A stretch of DNA of 64,000 nt from CAVSRC01 sp963743015 (GCA_963743015.1 CAVUOD010000011.1:62001-126000); one strand, 5' to 3'; numbered from the stretch's first letter, positions 44,824-53,794 are shown. Notes: generated from the sequence alone by a model not told the origin. Numbers and translations: made by a program.

Positions 44824-46089
44824 ATGGCGATTACCGACACAGCGGCCAGTCGCGCCGACCTTGATATCGCCCAGCGCCGCCAGACGCTGATCATCGGCTG
44901 GCTCCTGCTGGCGCTGGCGGTGTTCGTGGCGGTGCTCTTCGGCGCCGACTCCTCCGGCGAGGCAACCTTTCGGCTGGCGCTGCGCGGCGACCTGTTCGTC
45001 CTGCCGAACCTCACCGTGCCGGCATCGCCCTACAGCTACGTCGTGGCGGCGATCCTGGCTTTTCTCGGCGCCCGCCAGTTCGTGCGCGGCGCCGCCCGGC
45101 GCTCGGCCCTGTTCCTCGGCATCGGCCTCGCTCTGGCGGTGACCGCGTTCCTGGTGTGGGCGACCGCCGGCAAGGAATTCAACCTGACCGGCATGCTGGA
45201 GGCGACCGTGGTGCGCGCCGTGCCGATCGCGCTCGGCGGCCTGGTCGGCACGCTGTCGGAGCGGGTCGCCGTGGTCAATATCGGCATCGAAGGCATGCTG
45301 CTTTCCGGCGCCTTCACCGGCGCCATCGTCGGATCGCTCGCCGGCGGGTGGATCGGATTGATCGCGGCGATCCTGGTCGGCGGCATCATGGGACTGGCGC
45401 TGGGCGTGCTGGTGATCACCTACCGGGTCGACCAGATCATCGCCGGCGTGGCGGTGAACCTCTTCGCGCTCGGCCTGACCTCCTATGTCACCAGCCAGGT
45501 GCTGACCGTCCACAAGGAACTGAACAACGCACCGATCTTCCATGGCATCGACATTCCGTTCCTCTCCAACGTGCCGATCATCGGGCGCGTGTTCTTCCAG
45601 CAGAACATCTTCGTCTACGGCGCCGCCATCCTGATCGCCGGAGCGACCTATTACCTGTTCCACACGCGCAGCGGCCTGCGCGCCCGCGCCGTCGGCGAGC
45701 ACCCCGAGGCCGCCGACACGCTGGGCATCAACGTCTACCGCGTGCGCTTCATCAACCTGACCATCGGCGGCATGGTGGCCGGCTTCGCCGGGGCATGGTT
45801 CACGCTCGGCTCGGTTGGCCGCTTCGACATCAACATGACCAACGGGCGCGGCTTCATCGGCCTCGCCGCCATGATCTTCGGCCGCTGGCACCCGGTTGGC
45901 GCGCTGATGGCAGCGCTGGTGTTCGGCTTCGCCGATTCGCTGCAGCAGAAGCTGGCGATCCTGCAGACGCCGATCCCCTCGGAATTCCTGGCGATGGCGC
46001 CCTATATCGCCACAATCGTGCTGGTCGCAGGCATCGTCGGCAAGGCGCGGCCGCCGGCCGCCGACGGCAAGCCGTATATCAAGGAGTGA
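44824..46089 (+). CDS. Nucleoside ABC transporter permease (NupC-like)
   Basis: 421-residue BPD_transp_2 permease, second half of the channel. An N-terminal extension of about 130 residues with several helices precedes the core segments VNIGIEGMLLSGAFTGAIVG, YRVDQIIAGVAVNLFALGLT, GINVYRVRFINLTIGGMVAG and NGRGFIGLAAMIFGRWHPVG. It starts 4 bases after the previous stop. Intact. Confidence 0.88.
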   Translation: MAITDTAASRADLDIAQRRQTLIIGWLLLALAVFVAVLFGADSSGEATFRLALRGDLFVLPNLTVPASPYSYVVAAILAFLGARQFVRGAARRSALFLGIGLALAVTAFLVWATAGKEFNLTGMLEATVVRAVPIALGGLVGTLSERVAVVNIGIEGMLLSGAFTGAIVGSLAGGWIGLIAAILVGGIMGLALGVLVITYRVDQIIAGVAVNLFALGLTSYVTSQVLTVHKELNNAPIFHGIDIPFLSNVPIIGRVFFQQNIFVYGAAILIAGATYYLFHTRSGLRARAVGEHPEAADTLGINVYRVRFINLTIGGMVAGFAGAWFTLGSVGRFDINMTNGRGFIGLAAMIFGRWHPVGALMAALVFGFADSLQQKLAILQTPIPSEFLAMAPYIATIVLVAGIVGKARPPAADGKPYIKE

Positions 46090-46093
46090 ACCG

Positions 46094-46195
46094 GTGGCGG
46101 CGGTCGACGACATTCCCCTGGCGCGCGACCGGCACACGGCCGACATCCCGGTGGACCGTGCGATGAGACCGACGGGCAAGGCGGAGACGGCATGA
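46094..46195 (+). CDS. Possible 33-residue coupling peptide before glk
   Basis: GTG 46094 opens a 33-codon frame (begins VAAVDDIPLAR, ends TGKAETA) that starts 4 bases after the permease stop, behind AAGGAG, and whose TGA overlaps the ATG of glk. Position and overlap suggest translational coupling. The peptide has no recognisable domain and may be only a leader, so it is a weak call. Confidence 0.35.
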   Translation: MAAVDDIPLARDRHTADIPVDRAMRPTGKAETA

Positions 46196-47229
46196 GCGAC
46201 GCTGACAAGACGATCGGCCGGCACCTCGACCACCTGCCCTTTCCGGTGCTGATCGGCGATATCGGCGGCACCAATGCGCGCTTCTCGCTGGTCCCCGACG
46301 AGACCGGCGCGGTCCACCGCTTCCCCAACGTGCATACCGCCGACTTCGCCTCGATCGACGATGCCATCGAAGATGCCGTGATCGTCAAGGGCAGCGTGCG
46401 ACCGCAATCGGCCATGCTGGCTCTGGCCGGTCCGATCTCCGGCGACCGGGTGCCGCTGACCAACTGCCCGTGGGTGGTGGAGCCGAAGAAGACGGTCGCC
46501 CGCTTCGGCCTGACCGAGATGGTGCTGCTCAACGACTTCGAGGCGCAGTCGCTGGCGCTGCCCGAGCTGACGGAGGCCGACATCGAGCCGATCGGCGGCG
46601 GCGCGATGAGCACGGACGGCGCCCGCGTGGTGTTGGGGCCGGGCACCGGCCTGGGCGCCGGGGCACTGATCCCGGCGCGCAACATCTGGGTGCCGGTGCC
46701 GGGCGAAGGCGGACATATCGACCTGTCGCCGGTGAGCGAGCGCGACTTCGCCATCTGGCCACACGTGGAGCGCACCGGCGGGCGAATCGGCGGCGAGACG
46801 CTGCTCTGCGGCGCCGGCATGGTGCGTCTCTACCGGGCGGTGTGCGCCGCTGACGGCGTGGCAGCGGCGCTGGCGACGCCGAAGGACATAACCGAGGCGG
46901 GGCTTTCCGGTGCCAGCCCGCAGGCAGCCGAAACGCTGTCCCTGTTCGCCGTCCATCTCGGCCGGGTCGCCGGCAATCTGGCGCTGGTCTTCATGGCGAC
47001 CGGCGGCGTGTTCCTGGCCGGCGGCATCAGCGCCAGGATCGCGCCGGTGCTGAAATCCGGCGGCTTCCGCGACGCGTTCCTGGCCAAATGGCCGCATACC
47101 CGCCTGCTCGAACGCATGGCGACGTCGATCGTGGTCAAGGAGGACGCGGCGCTTGTCGGCATCGCCGCTTTCGCGCGGGCACCGACAAGCTTTGCCGTCA
47201 ACCTCACCGGCCGTAGGTGGCGGGGATAG
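46192..47229 (+). CDS. glk: Glucokinase
   Basis: 345 residues, ROK-distinct bacterial glucokinase. ATP motif LIGDIGGTNARFSLV, catalytic region VLLNDFEAQSLALPEL, GPGTGLGAGALIPARN, and VPVPGEGGHIDLSPV with the sugar-binding Glu-Gly-Gly-His; later FLAGGISARIAPVL. It phosphorylates glucose at C6. The gene is the last of the nucleoside transporter run, with ATGA overlap to the preceding small frame. Why glucokinase travels with a nucleoside importer is not clear. Confidence 0.9.
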   Translation: MSDADKTIGRHLDHLPFPVLIGDIGGTNARFSLVPDETGAVHRFPNVHTADFASIDDAIEDAVIVKGSVRPQSAMLALAGPISGDRVPLTNCPWVVEPKKTVARFGLTEMVLLNDFEAQSLALPELTEADIEPIGGGAMSTDGARVVLGPGTGLGAGALIPARNIWVPVPGEGGHIDLSPVSERDFAIWPHVERTGGRIGGETLLCGAGMVRLYRAVCAADGVAAALATPKDITEAGLSGASPQAAETLSLFAVHLGRVAGNLALVFMATGGVFLAGGISARIAPVLKSGGFRDAFLAKWPHTRLLERMATSIVVKEDAALVGIAAFARAPTSFAVNLTGRRWRG

Positions 47230-47230
47230 G

Positions 47231-47716
47231 CTAGTCCGCTTCGTCGACCGGCGCGGCGTTGAGCTGGCCGTATCTCTCCGGACCGATGGCGTCGAGAAGC
47301 TGAAGCTGGGTTTCGAGGAAGTCGATGTGGCCTTCCTCGTCGGCGAGCAGCTCGTCGAAGAGCTTCATCGAGATGTAGTCGCCGGCCGCATGACAGCCTT
47401 CGCGGGCCTTGGCGTAGAACGCCTTGGCCTCGACCTCGCCGGCGAGATCACCCTCAAGCACCTCCTTGAGGGTCTTGCCGATCCTGAGCTTGTCGAGATG
47501 CTGCGTGCTGGGAAAACCATCGAGGAAGATGATGCGGGCGATAAGCTTGTCGGCGTGCTCCATCTCCTCGATCAATTCGGCGCGCTCCTTCTTGGCGAGC
47601 TTGGCGTAACCCCAATCCTCGGTGAGCCGGTAGTGCAGCCAGTACTGGTTGACCGCGGTCAGCTCCATGCGCAGCGCCTGGTTGAGATAGTCGATGACCT
47701 TGGGGTCGCCCTTCAT
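47231..47716 (-). CDS. bfr: Bacterioferritin
   Basis: 161-residue iron-storage protein. Ferroxidase ligands Glu18, Glu51 and His54 are in ALRMELTAVNQYWLHYR and ELIEEMEHADKLIARI; Met52 is the haem ligand of bacterioferritins; Glu/His pairs continue in EVEAKAFYAKAREGC and LADEEGHIDFLETQ. ATG 47716 has GGAG nine bases upstream; an ATG eight codons earlier lacks a good site. It converges on glk. No bfd gene is adjacent. Confidence 0.9.
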   Translation of the reverse strand: MKGDPKVIDYLNQALRMELTAVNQYWLHYRLTEDWGYAKLAKKERAELIEEMEHADKLIARIIFLDGFPSTQHLDKLRIGKTLKEVLEGDLAGEVEAKAFYAKAREGCHAAGDYISMKLFDELLADEEGHIDFLETQLQLLDAIGPERYGQLNAAPVDEAD

Positions 47717-47806
47717 CTTACATTCTCCTTCATTGCTCATACCGATTTAAGGCCGCTGCCGCGGCAACGTCAAATCGCGGGGTGGCGGCGATTGGCCGCC
47801 GGCCTT

Positions 47807-48418
47807 TCAGCGATCGGCGAAAGCCAGCTTGAACCCAAGCGCCACGAAAGCGGCAGCGAAGCTGCGACGCATCCAGGTGAGCACGCGCGGACGCGAGATG
47901 ACGTGATCGCGCACGGCGGAGGCGAACAGGCCGTAGCCGACGAAGACGACGAAGGTCATGGCCATGAAGACGGCGCTGAGCTCGGCCATGCGCGCCACCG
48001 GATGGACGTCGCCGGCATCGATGAACTGCGGCAGGAAGGCCATGAAGAAGATCGACAGCTTGGGATTGAGGAAGTTGATCAGGATGGCGGTGACGACGAC
48101 CTGAAGCGACGAGCGGCGGCTGGTGTCCTTCTCGATCCTGAGGGCGCCGTGCTCCTTGAGCGTGCTCCAGGCGAGGTAGAGCAGATAGGCGACGCCGACA
48201 TATTTGAAGAGCTGGAAGGCGACGGCGCTGGCGTGCAGCAGCGCCGCCAGGCCGAGGATGGCGGCGGCCATGTGCGGGATGATGCCGAGCGTGCAGCCGA
48301 AGGCGGCAACGACGCTGGCGCGGCTGCCGCGCGACAGGCCGGCGGCAAGCGTATAGATGACGCCGGTGCCGGGCGCGGCGACGACGATGAGCGATGTGAT
48401 GAGGAATTCGGGGCGCAT
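47807..48418 (-). CDS. LysE/RhtB-family amino-acid exporter
   Basis: 203-residue membrane protein with about six helices. Family features: FLITSLIVVAAPGTGVIYTL at the start with the AAPGPG-like motif, GIIPHMAAAILGLAALLHAS, YLLYLAWSTL and ILINFLNPKLSIFFMAFLPQ. It probably exports an amino acid such as homoserine or threonine; substrate not defined. ATG 48418 was chosen because homologues begin at the first helix. It precedes bfr by 90 bases on the same strand. Confidence 0.82.
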   Translation of the reverse strand: MRPEFLITSLIVVAAPGTGVIYTLAAGLSRGSRASVVAAFGCTLGIIPHMAAAILGLAALLHASAVAFQLFKYVGVAYLLYLAWSTLKEHGALRIEKDTSRRSSLQVVVTAILINFLNPKLSIFFMAFLPQFIDAGDVHPVARMAELSAVFMAMTFVVFVGYGLFASAVRDHVISRPRVLTWMRRSFAAAFVALGFKLAFADR

Positions 48419-48554
48419 GGTCCGGCTGCCGTTCGAGACGCACGTTCGGCGATCATAGCTGCCCCACCGGCGCCGCGCGAGCCACCCGGAAATTGCGCCG
48501 CACCGACGGAACGGGGCCAAATTCAAACCACAATCGCAGCGCCTTATCACGGCC

Positions 48555-48965
48555 ATGAAAACGACCCGCACAATTGCCGCAAAACGCCGTCTGGGCCTGA
48601 CGGCAACCACTGCAAGCTTGCTTGTGTTGCCTGCGGCCGCACTGATTGCCCTGGCGATCCTTCGCCACCTCCAGCCGGCGCAGTTCGAGCCAGCGCGAAC
48701 CGCAACGGTCTTGTTCGACTGGTTCAGTCAATGGACGAGCCCGCCGCTGGCCGCTGTCCTCTTTCTCCTTCTGCCGCTGGTCGCCCTGACCATGGGCGTG
48801 GCAATGCTCGCCCGGTATTGGCGGGCGACACCGAGCCTGCGCGCCGACGCGCTGACGGTGGCCGTCGTGGTCCGCCGCAATCTCGCAGCGATCGTGCTCG
48901 CCGCAATGACGATGGCCGCGGCGGGCATTCTCGCCGCCTCGCTGTGGCACGTGATCGTCGGCTGA
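48555..48965 (+). CDS. Hypothetical inner-membrane protein
   Basis: 136 residues with three predicted transmembrane helices (about 17-37, 62-86 and 110-133) and short basic loops. I do not recognise a family. It is a single plus-strand gene, divergent from the LysE gene and converging on the MFS gene with a 6-base gap. Start ATG 48555 is the first in frame. Confidence 0.55.
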   Translation: MKTTRTIAAKRRLGLTATTASLLVLPAAALIALAILRHLQPAQFEPARTATVLFDWFSQWTSPPLAAVLFLLLPLVALTMGVAMLARYWRATPSLRADALTVAVVVRRNLAAIVLAAMTMAAAGILAASLWHVIVG

Positions 48966-48971
48966 TGCCGG

Positions 48972-50162
48972 TCACGCCCGGTCGAGCGACCGGGCGACGA
49001 TCGGTGAGCGTTCCCGGACATTGAGCAGGACGGCCGCGGCGACGACCAGCAGGGTCAGCGCCAGGGCGATGAGCAAAGCCGCGCGTGCGCCGAACCAATC
49101 GATGGCGAAGGCATAGCCAAGCGGGCTCAAGGCTGAGAGCGCAAAGCCGGGGGCCAGCAGGCGTCCGGCGGTCGCGCCATAGGATCCGGTCGCAAACAGG
49201 ACCAGCGGCAGCGTGCCGCGCGCGATGGTGAGCAGGCCAAAGCCGGCGCCATAGAGGAAGGCGAAGGCAACCGCGGCGGCCGTGCCGGCCCCGGCGAAAG
49301 TGCCGCAGGCGAGCGCCACGGGAACCGCGCCGGTGGCAAGCACGGCCAGCGTGAAGGGTGACAGGCGGCGGCCGAGCAGCACATCGCCAAGGCGGGCGGC
49401 GGATTGGCCGATGCCGCGCAGCGCCGCCACGCCGACGGCCGCGGCCGGCGCCACGCCGAGTGCCGCAAGCAGCGGGATCATGTGCGCCGAGACGGCTGCG
49501 TTGACCATGGCCGAGACGGCCATGACGAACAGGTAGAGGAAGGCCGCGGCGGTCCACGGGTCCCGCGCCTCCTCCCTCTCCGGCGCCGGGGCCGGCGCGG
49601 CCGCCTGGTAACGGCGATCGGGTATGGCCCAGTGGATGGGGGCGGTGGCGAGCGCCAGCGCGGCATAGGCGAACAGCGCTCCGCGCCAGCCGAGCGCGGC
49701 GACGAGCCCGTAGCCGACCGGCCAGAAGACGGTGGAGGCGAGCCCGCCGATGAGCGTCACCTGGGCGATGGGCAGGCGCGCATCGGGCCCGGCGATGCGG
49801 GAGAGCGCGGCAAAGGCGGCGTCATAGAGCGTCATGCGCATGGCAAGCCCGAGAAGCAGCCAGGCTGCGGCATAGGTCGCGATATCGGCGGCAAGGCCGA
49901 GGAGGACGAAGCCGGCGGCAAGCAGCAGGCTGCCAGCGGTCATCACCGGCCGGCCGCCGTGACGGTCGATGGCGCGGCCGACCGCAGCCGAACTCAGTCC
50001 CATGACCACAAGCGCGCCGGAGAAGCCGGCGAAGACCACCGTGCGCGACCAGCCGAGATCGGCGGCGATGGGCGCGGCAAAGACGCCGATGAAGTAGTAG
50101 CCAATCCCCCAGCAGACGAGCTGGGCGATGCCGATCATCAGGACGAGGCGGCCGCCGATCAT
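48972..50162 (-). CDS. MFS transporter
   Basis: 396 residues and about twelve hydrophobic helices. Between helices 2 and 3 is VGRAIDRHGGRPVM, the MFS motif A region; the second half repeats the pattern. N-terminal IGIAQLVCWGIGYYFIGVFA and the overall layout resemble monocarboxylate or drug exporters of alphaproteobacteria. Substrate unknown. Its ATG overlaps the GNAT stop, so the two genes are coupled; export of an acetylated compound is one possibility. Confidence 0.82.
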   Translation of the reverse strand: MIGGRLVLMIGIAQLVCWGIGYYFIGVFAAPIAADLGWSRTVVFAGFSGALVVMGLSSAAVGRAIDRHGGRPVMTAGSLLLAAGFVLLGLAADIATYAAAWLLLGLAMRMTLYDAAFAALSRIAGPDARLPIAQVTLIGGLASTVFWPVGYGLVAALGWRGALFAYAALALATAPIHWAIPDRRYQAAAPAPAPEREEARDPWTAAAFLYLFVMAVSAMVNAAVSAHMIPLLAALGVAPAAAVGVAALRGIGQSAARLGDVLLGRRLSPFTLAVLATGAVPVALACGTFAGAGTAAAVAFAFLYGAGFGLLTIARGTLPLVLFATGSYGATAGRLLAPGFALSALSPLGYAFAIDWFGARAALLIALALTLLVVAAAVLLNVRERSPIVARSLDRA

Positions 50163-50707
50163 CCGCCGTCGGCGACGGGCGGCGTGCGATGGCCGTCGCC
50201 CAGCGGCCGCTGCATGAGGACGGTGTCGAGCCAGCGGCCGTGCTTCCAGCCGACCGAGCGAAAGGTGCCGACCGGCGTGAAGCCGGCGAGCAGGTGCAGC
50301 CGCTGCGAGGCGACATTGGCGGAATCGCCGATGACCGCGATCATCTGGCGGAAGCCGCGCGCCGTCGCCGCCTCGATCAGCGCCGTCAGCAGGCGGCGGC
50401 CGATGCCCGCCCCGCGCGCGGCGGCATCGACATAGACCGAGTTCTCGACCGTACAGCGATAGGCCGGGCGGGCGCGATAGGGACCCTCATAGGCATAGCC
50501 GAGGACCGCATCGCCGTCGGCGGCCACCAGCCAGGCATGTCCGGCCGACAGAAGCGCGGCGTGCCGGCGGCACATCTCCGCCACATCGGGCGGCACGGTC
50601 TCGAACGAGGCCGAGCCGGCGAGCACCGCTTCGCGGTAGATCGCCGTCACGGCGGCGAGGTCATCGGGCTGGCAATCGCGGATGAGGACGGCGTCGCGCG
50701 GGTTCAT
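50159..50707 (-). CDS. GNAT-family N-acetyltransferase (phosphinothricin-type)
   Basis: 182 residues. The fold is typical: IRDCQPDDLAAVTAIYREAV, SFETVPPDVAEMCRRHA, ENSVYVDAAARGAGIGRRLL (acetyl-CoA loop) and MIAVIGDSANVASQRLHLLA. The sequence pattern matches the phosphinothricin/methionine-derivative acetyltransferase group, but the substrate is not established. It is divergent from a LysR gene and overlaps the MFS gene, so a LysR-controlled detoxification unit is plausible. Confidence 0.83.
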   Translation of the reverse strand: MNPRDAVLIRDCQPDDLAAVTAIYREAVLAGSASFETVPPDVAEMCRRHAALLSAGHAWLVAADGDAVLGYAYEGPYRARPAYRCTVENSVYVDAAARGAGIGRRLLTALIEAATARGFRQMIAVIGDSANVASQRLHLLAGFTPVGTFRSVGWKHGRWLDTVLMQRPLGDGHRTPPVADGG

Positions 50708-50736
50708 GGCGGCAGCCTCGCACGGCGGCCGAAAAG

Positions 50737-50761
50737 CGCATATACTTATGTATTCTATGCG
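50737..50761. promoter_or_regulatory. Candidate LysR operator between GNAT and lysR
   Basis: A perfect inverted repeat CGCATA (50737-50742) and TATGCG (50756-50761) with a 13-base AT-rich spacer lies between the divergent GNAT and LysR genes, 18 bases before the lysR ATG. Placement is typical of LysR-type regulator sites. Confidence 0.45.
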
Positions 50762-50779
50762 TTGTATTAGGATTCACTT

Positions 50780-51664
50780 ATGCAAACGCCACGCTTCGAC
50801 CAGCTCGACTGCTTCTGCGACATCGTCGAGACCGGCAGCTTCTCGGCCGCGGCGCGCAAGCGCGGCGTCTCCCAGCCGGCGGTCAGCCTGCAACTGCGCA
50901 GCCTCGAACGCACGCTCGGCATGCGCCTGGTCGAGCGCACAGGACGGCACGTCGCGGCGACGGCGGCGGGAGAGGACCTGCTCGTCCACGTCCGCCGGCT
51001 ACGCGAGGAGATGGCGGCCGCCCTCGAGGCACTGTCGCCGCACCAGGCGGGCGCCGCCGGGCGCCTGCGCATCGGCACCGGGGCGACGGCCTGCATCTAC
51101 CTGTTGCCGCCGGTTCTGCGGCGCCTGCGCCAGCAGCTTCCCGGTCTGGAAGTGACGGTGAGGACCGGCAATACCGGCGACATGCTGCGGCTGGTCGAGG
51201 ACAACGCCATCGACGTGGCGCTGGTCACCCTGCCGGTTAGCGGACGGTCGCTGTTCGTCAACACGGTCTACGAGGACGAACTCGTCGCCGTGCTGCCGGC
51301 CGGCGACGGCCCCATGCCGGACGCCTTCCGGCCGGCGGACTTCAGCGAGCGGCCGCTGGTGCTTTACGAGGCCGGCGGCAATACGCGCCGCATCATCGAC
51401 GCATGGTTCCTGCGCGCCGGCGTGCAGGCCAAGCCGGTGATGGAACTGGGCAGCGTGGAAGCCATCAAGCAGCTCGTCGGAGCCGGGCTCGGCGCCGCCA
51501 TCCTGCCGGCGCTGGCAATCCGCAGGGGCGACCGGGCGCTGGCAAGCGCGCCGCTGAAGCCGCGGCTGAAACGCTCGCTGGCGCTGGTGCTGCGCCGCGA
51601 CAAGCGGCGCGATGCGGGTCTGCGCGCCCTGACCAAGGCACTGGGCGCCGCCGGCGCGGACTGA
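50780..51664 (+). CDS. LysR-family transcriptional regulator
   Basis: 294 residues. Helix-turn-helix in the first 60 residues (DQLDCFCDIVETGSFSAAAR, then RGVSQPAVSLQLRSLERTLG), then an effector-binding domain with RLRIGTGATACIYLLPPVLR and VALVTLPVSGRSLF. ATG 50780 follows the AT-rich operator region directly. It probably regulates the divergent GNAT-MFS pair, and its end meets the coxM end with 7 bases between stops. Inducer unknown. Confidence 0.87.
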   Translation: MQTPRFDQLDCFCDIVETGSFSAAARKRGVSQPAVSLQLRSLERTLGMRLVERTGRHVAATAAGEDLLVHVRRLREEMAAALEALSPHQAGAAGRLRIGTGATACIYLLPPVLRRLRQQLPGLEVTVRTGNTGDMLRLVEDNAIDVALVTLPVSGRSLFVNTVYEDELVAVLPAGDGPMPDAFRPADFSERPLVLYEAGGNTRRIIDAWFLRAGVQAKPVMELGSVEAIKQLVGAGLGAAILPALAIRRGDRALASAPLKPRLKRSLALVLRRDKRRDAGLRALTKALGAAGAD

Positions 51665-51671
51665 CCGGCTT

Positions 51672-52472
51672 CTACCCGATCGCGGCGACAGCGCGCCTGG
51701 CCATCACCTTGACCAGATTGGCGCGATAGGCGGCCGAGGCGTGGATGTCAGACAGCATATCGGCGGGGTCGATGGTGACCGCATCGAGCGCCGCCGGCGA
51801 CCACGATGCGCTGAGCGCCTGCTCCATTGGCCCGGCGCGGAAGACGCCGTTCGACCCGGCACCGGTGACGGCGACGCGGACGGCGCCATCCTTCATGCAG
51901 GCGACGAAGACGCCGGCGATGGCATAGCGCGAGGCCGCATTGCGGAACTTCGCATATGCGGCCCTGGCCGGGACGGGCAGGACGACCCGGGTGACGATCT
52001 CACCCTCGTCGAGCGCCGTCGAAAAGAGCCCGGCGAAGAAATCTTGTGCCGCAAGAGCGCGCCTGGTCGTGTGGATCGTGGCGCCGAGTGCCAGCACGGC
52101 GGCGGGATAATCGGCCGCCGGATCGTTGTTGGCGAGCGATCCACCGATGGTGCCCATCTCGCGCACTGCCGGATCGCCGATCATGCCGGCAAGATCGGCA
52201 AGGGCGGGGATAGCCTCTCTCACCGCTTCTGAGCGGTGAACCTCGGCATGGGTGACGGCGGCACCGATGGACAGGTCCGCGCCGTCTGCGGCAATGCCCT
52301 TGAGCTCTGCGATGCCGCTCAAATCGACGACGTCGGTGGGTGCCGCCAGCCGCTGCTTCATGGTGGGAATGAGGGTCTGTCCGCCGGAGAGATAACGCCC
52401 CTCGGCGGCCGCGGCGAAAAGCGCCAGGGCCTGCGCCAGGCTTTCGGGCTTGTGGTAGCGGGTCTCATACAT
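51672..52472 (-). CDS. coxM: CoxM-type FAD subunit of a molybdenum hydroxylase
   Basis: 266 residues, FAD-binding middle subunit of the xanthine dehydrogenase/CO dehydrogenase family. FAD contacts: YLSGGQTLIPTMKQRLAAP and TIGGSLANNDPAADYPAAVL. C-terminal CODH domain includes SDIHASAAYRANLVKVMARR. It normally works with a 2Fe-2S subunit (present, 24 bases upstream) and a molybdopterin subunit, which is missing here. Substrate therefore unknown; the cox name reflects similarity only. Confidence 0.85.
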   Translation of the reverse strand: MYETRYHKPESLAQALALFAAAAEGRYLSGGQTLIPTMKQRLAAPTDVVDLSGIAELKGIAADGADLSIGAAVTHAEVHRSEAVREAIPALADLAGMIGDPAVREMGTIGGSLANNDPAADYPAAVLALGATIHTTRRALAAQDFFAGLFSTALDEGEIVTRVVLPVPARAAYAKFRNAASRYAIAGVFVACMKDGAVRVAVTGAGSNGVFRAGPMEQALSASWSPAALDAVTIDPADMLSDIHASAAYRANLVKVMARRAVAAIG

Positions 52473-52496
52473 GGCGGCCTCCCGCGCCCCGCGCTT

Positions 52497-52973
52497 CTAG
52501 CGCGCGCTCGCCATTGCCGCGGCACCGGCGGCAATCGACTTGATGATGTTCTGATAGCCGGTGCAGCGGCAGATATTGCCCTCCAGCTCGCGGCGGATGG
52601 TCGCCTCGTCGAGTCCGGTGCCGTAGCGACGGACCATATCGATGCCGCTGATGATCATGCCCGGCGTGCAGAAGCCGCATTGCAGGCCGTGGTTCTCGTG
52701 AAACGCCTGCTGCATGGGATGCAGCGCCGCCCCGGACGACAGACCCTCGACGGTGGTGACGCGGGCGCCGGCGGCGCGGGCGGCAAGCATCGCGCACGAC
52801 TTCACGGCGACGCCATCGACCAGCACCAGGCAGGCGCCGCATTGCGCGGTGTCGCAGCCGACATGGGTGCCGGTGAGGCGAATATGGTCGCGCAGATATT
52901 CGACCAGAAGCGTGCGGTCCTCGACATCGGCCGAGACGTTTCTGCCGTTGACGATCATCTGTACGAGGGACAC
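52497..52973 (-). CDS. coxS: CoxS-type 2Fe-2S subunit
   Basis: 158 residues. Two 2Fe-2S clusters: the plant-type set in HVGCDTAQCGACLVLVDG with a fourth Cys in VKSCAML, and the second in LQCGFCTPGMIIS plus NICRCTGYQNI. It passes electrons between the molybdenum centre and FAD. It lies 9 bases after coxG and 24 before coxM. In many form-II operons the large subunit gene lies between S and M; here nothing does. Confidence 0.88.
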   Translation of the reverse strand: MSLVQMIVNGRNVSADVEDRTLLVEYLRDHIRLTGTHVGCDTAQCGACLVLVDGVAVKSCAMLAARAAGARVTTVEGLSSGAALHPMQQAFHENHGLQCGFCTPGMIISGIDMVRRYGTGLDEATIRRELEGNICRCTGYQNIIKSIAAGAAAMASAR

Positions 52974-52982
52974 GGACGCCTC

Positions 52983-53585
52983 TCAGTGGAAGAAGATGAG
53001 GATGACGACGATGATCGCGGCTAGCGCGATCAGTCCCCACATCTGCGGTCCGCCGAGGAAGCCGCTGGCGGCCGCGCCCTCGGCGCGTTCCTCGGCGATC
53101 TTGATGACCTCCTCGACTTCGTGCTCGACGCGGGTGAAGCCATCTTCGCTGCTCACCTTGTCGGTGAAGGCAGCGAAGAACTGGTCGGCCATCTGCTTGG
53201 CGGTGGCGTCGATCAGGCGGGCGCCGACCTGGGCGAGCTTGCCGCCGACCTGGGCCTTGGCGGTGTAGGTGAGCAGCGTCATGCCGTCGTCGTCGGCGAG
53301 CGTCACATCGGCGCCGCCCTTGGCAAAGCCGGCAGCACCGCCCTTGCCCTCGCCGCTGATGGTGCAGCTATTGGGCGGGTCGAGGTCGGACAGGGTGACG
53401 CGCCCCTCGAAGGTCGCCGAGACCGGACCGACCTTGGCCTTGACGGTCGCCGTCATCTCGGTGTCGGAGACCTTGTCCAGCGCCTCGCAGCCGGGGATGC
53501 ATGCCTTGAGCACGACCGGATCGTTGAGGGCGGCCCAGACCTTGTCGCGCGGTGCCGGGATCTGATACCGGCCGGTCATTTCCAT
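52983..53585 (-). CDS. coxG: CoxG-type SRPBCC protein with C-terminal membrane anchor
   Basis: 200 residues. The SRPBCC domain (MTGRYQIPAPRDKVWAALND, ACIPGCEALDKVSDTEMTAT, KAQVGGKLAQVGARLIDATA) covers about residues 1-150; a C-terminal helix (GLIALAAIIVVILIFF) anchors it to the inner membrane. In Oligotropha CoxG helps recruit CO dehydrogenase to the membrane. Start ATG 53585 or the next Met (residue 3). First gene of the coxGSM set. Confidence 0.85.
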   Translation of the reverse strand: MEMTGRYQIPAPRDKVWAALNDPVVLKACIPGCEALDKVSDTEMTATVKAKVGPVSATFEGRVTLSDLDPPNSCTISGEGKGGAAGFAKGGADVTLADDDGMTLLTYTAKAQVGGKLAQVGARLIDATAKQMADQFFAAFTDKVSSEDGFTRVEHEVEEVIKIAEERAEGAAASGFLGGPQMWGLIALAAIIVVILIFFH

Positions 53586-53794
53586 GGAATATGCCTCCTC
53601 CCGGGAAAGGTCGCGGCAGGCGGTTCCGCTCGTGTTGATCGCTGGTGGCGGACCGCAGCCGGAACCGGCGGCCCATGCGCGGGTTGGCGCGTTTCATTCG
53701 GCGGGAACCTAACGTGGCGGGGAGAAGGCGGCAAGCACGAGTTCCGGCTGTCCAAATGGCGACAAGGATCGGGAACTTCGGGTAAAAAGCCCGG

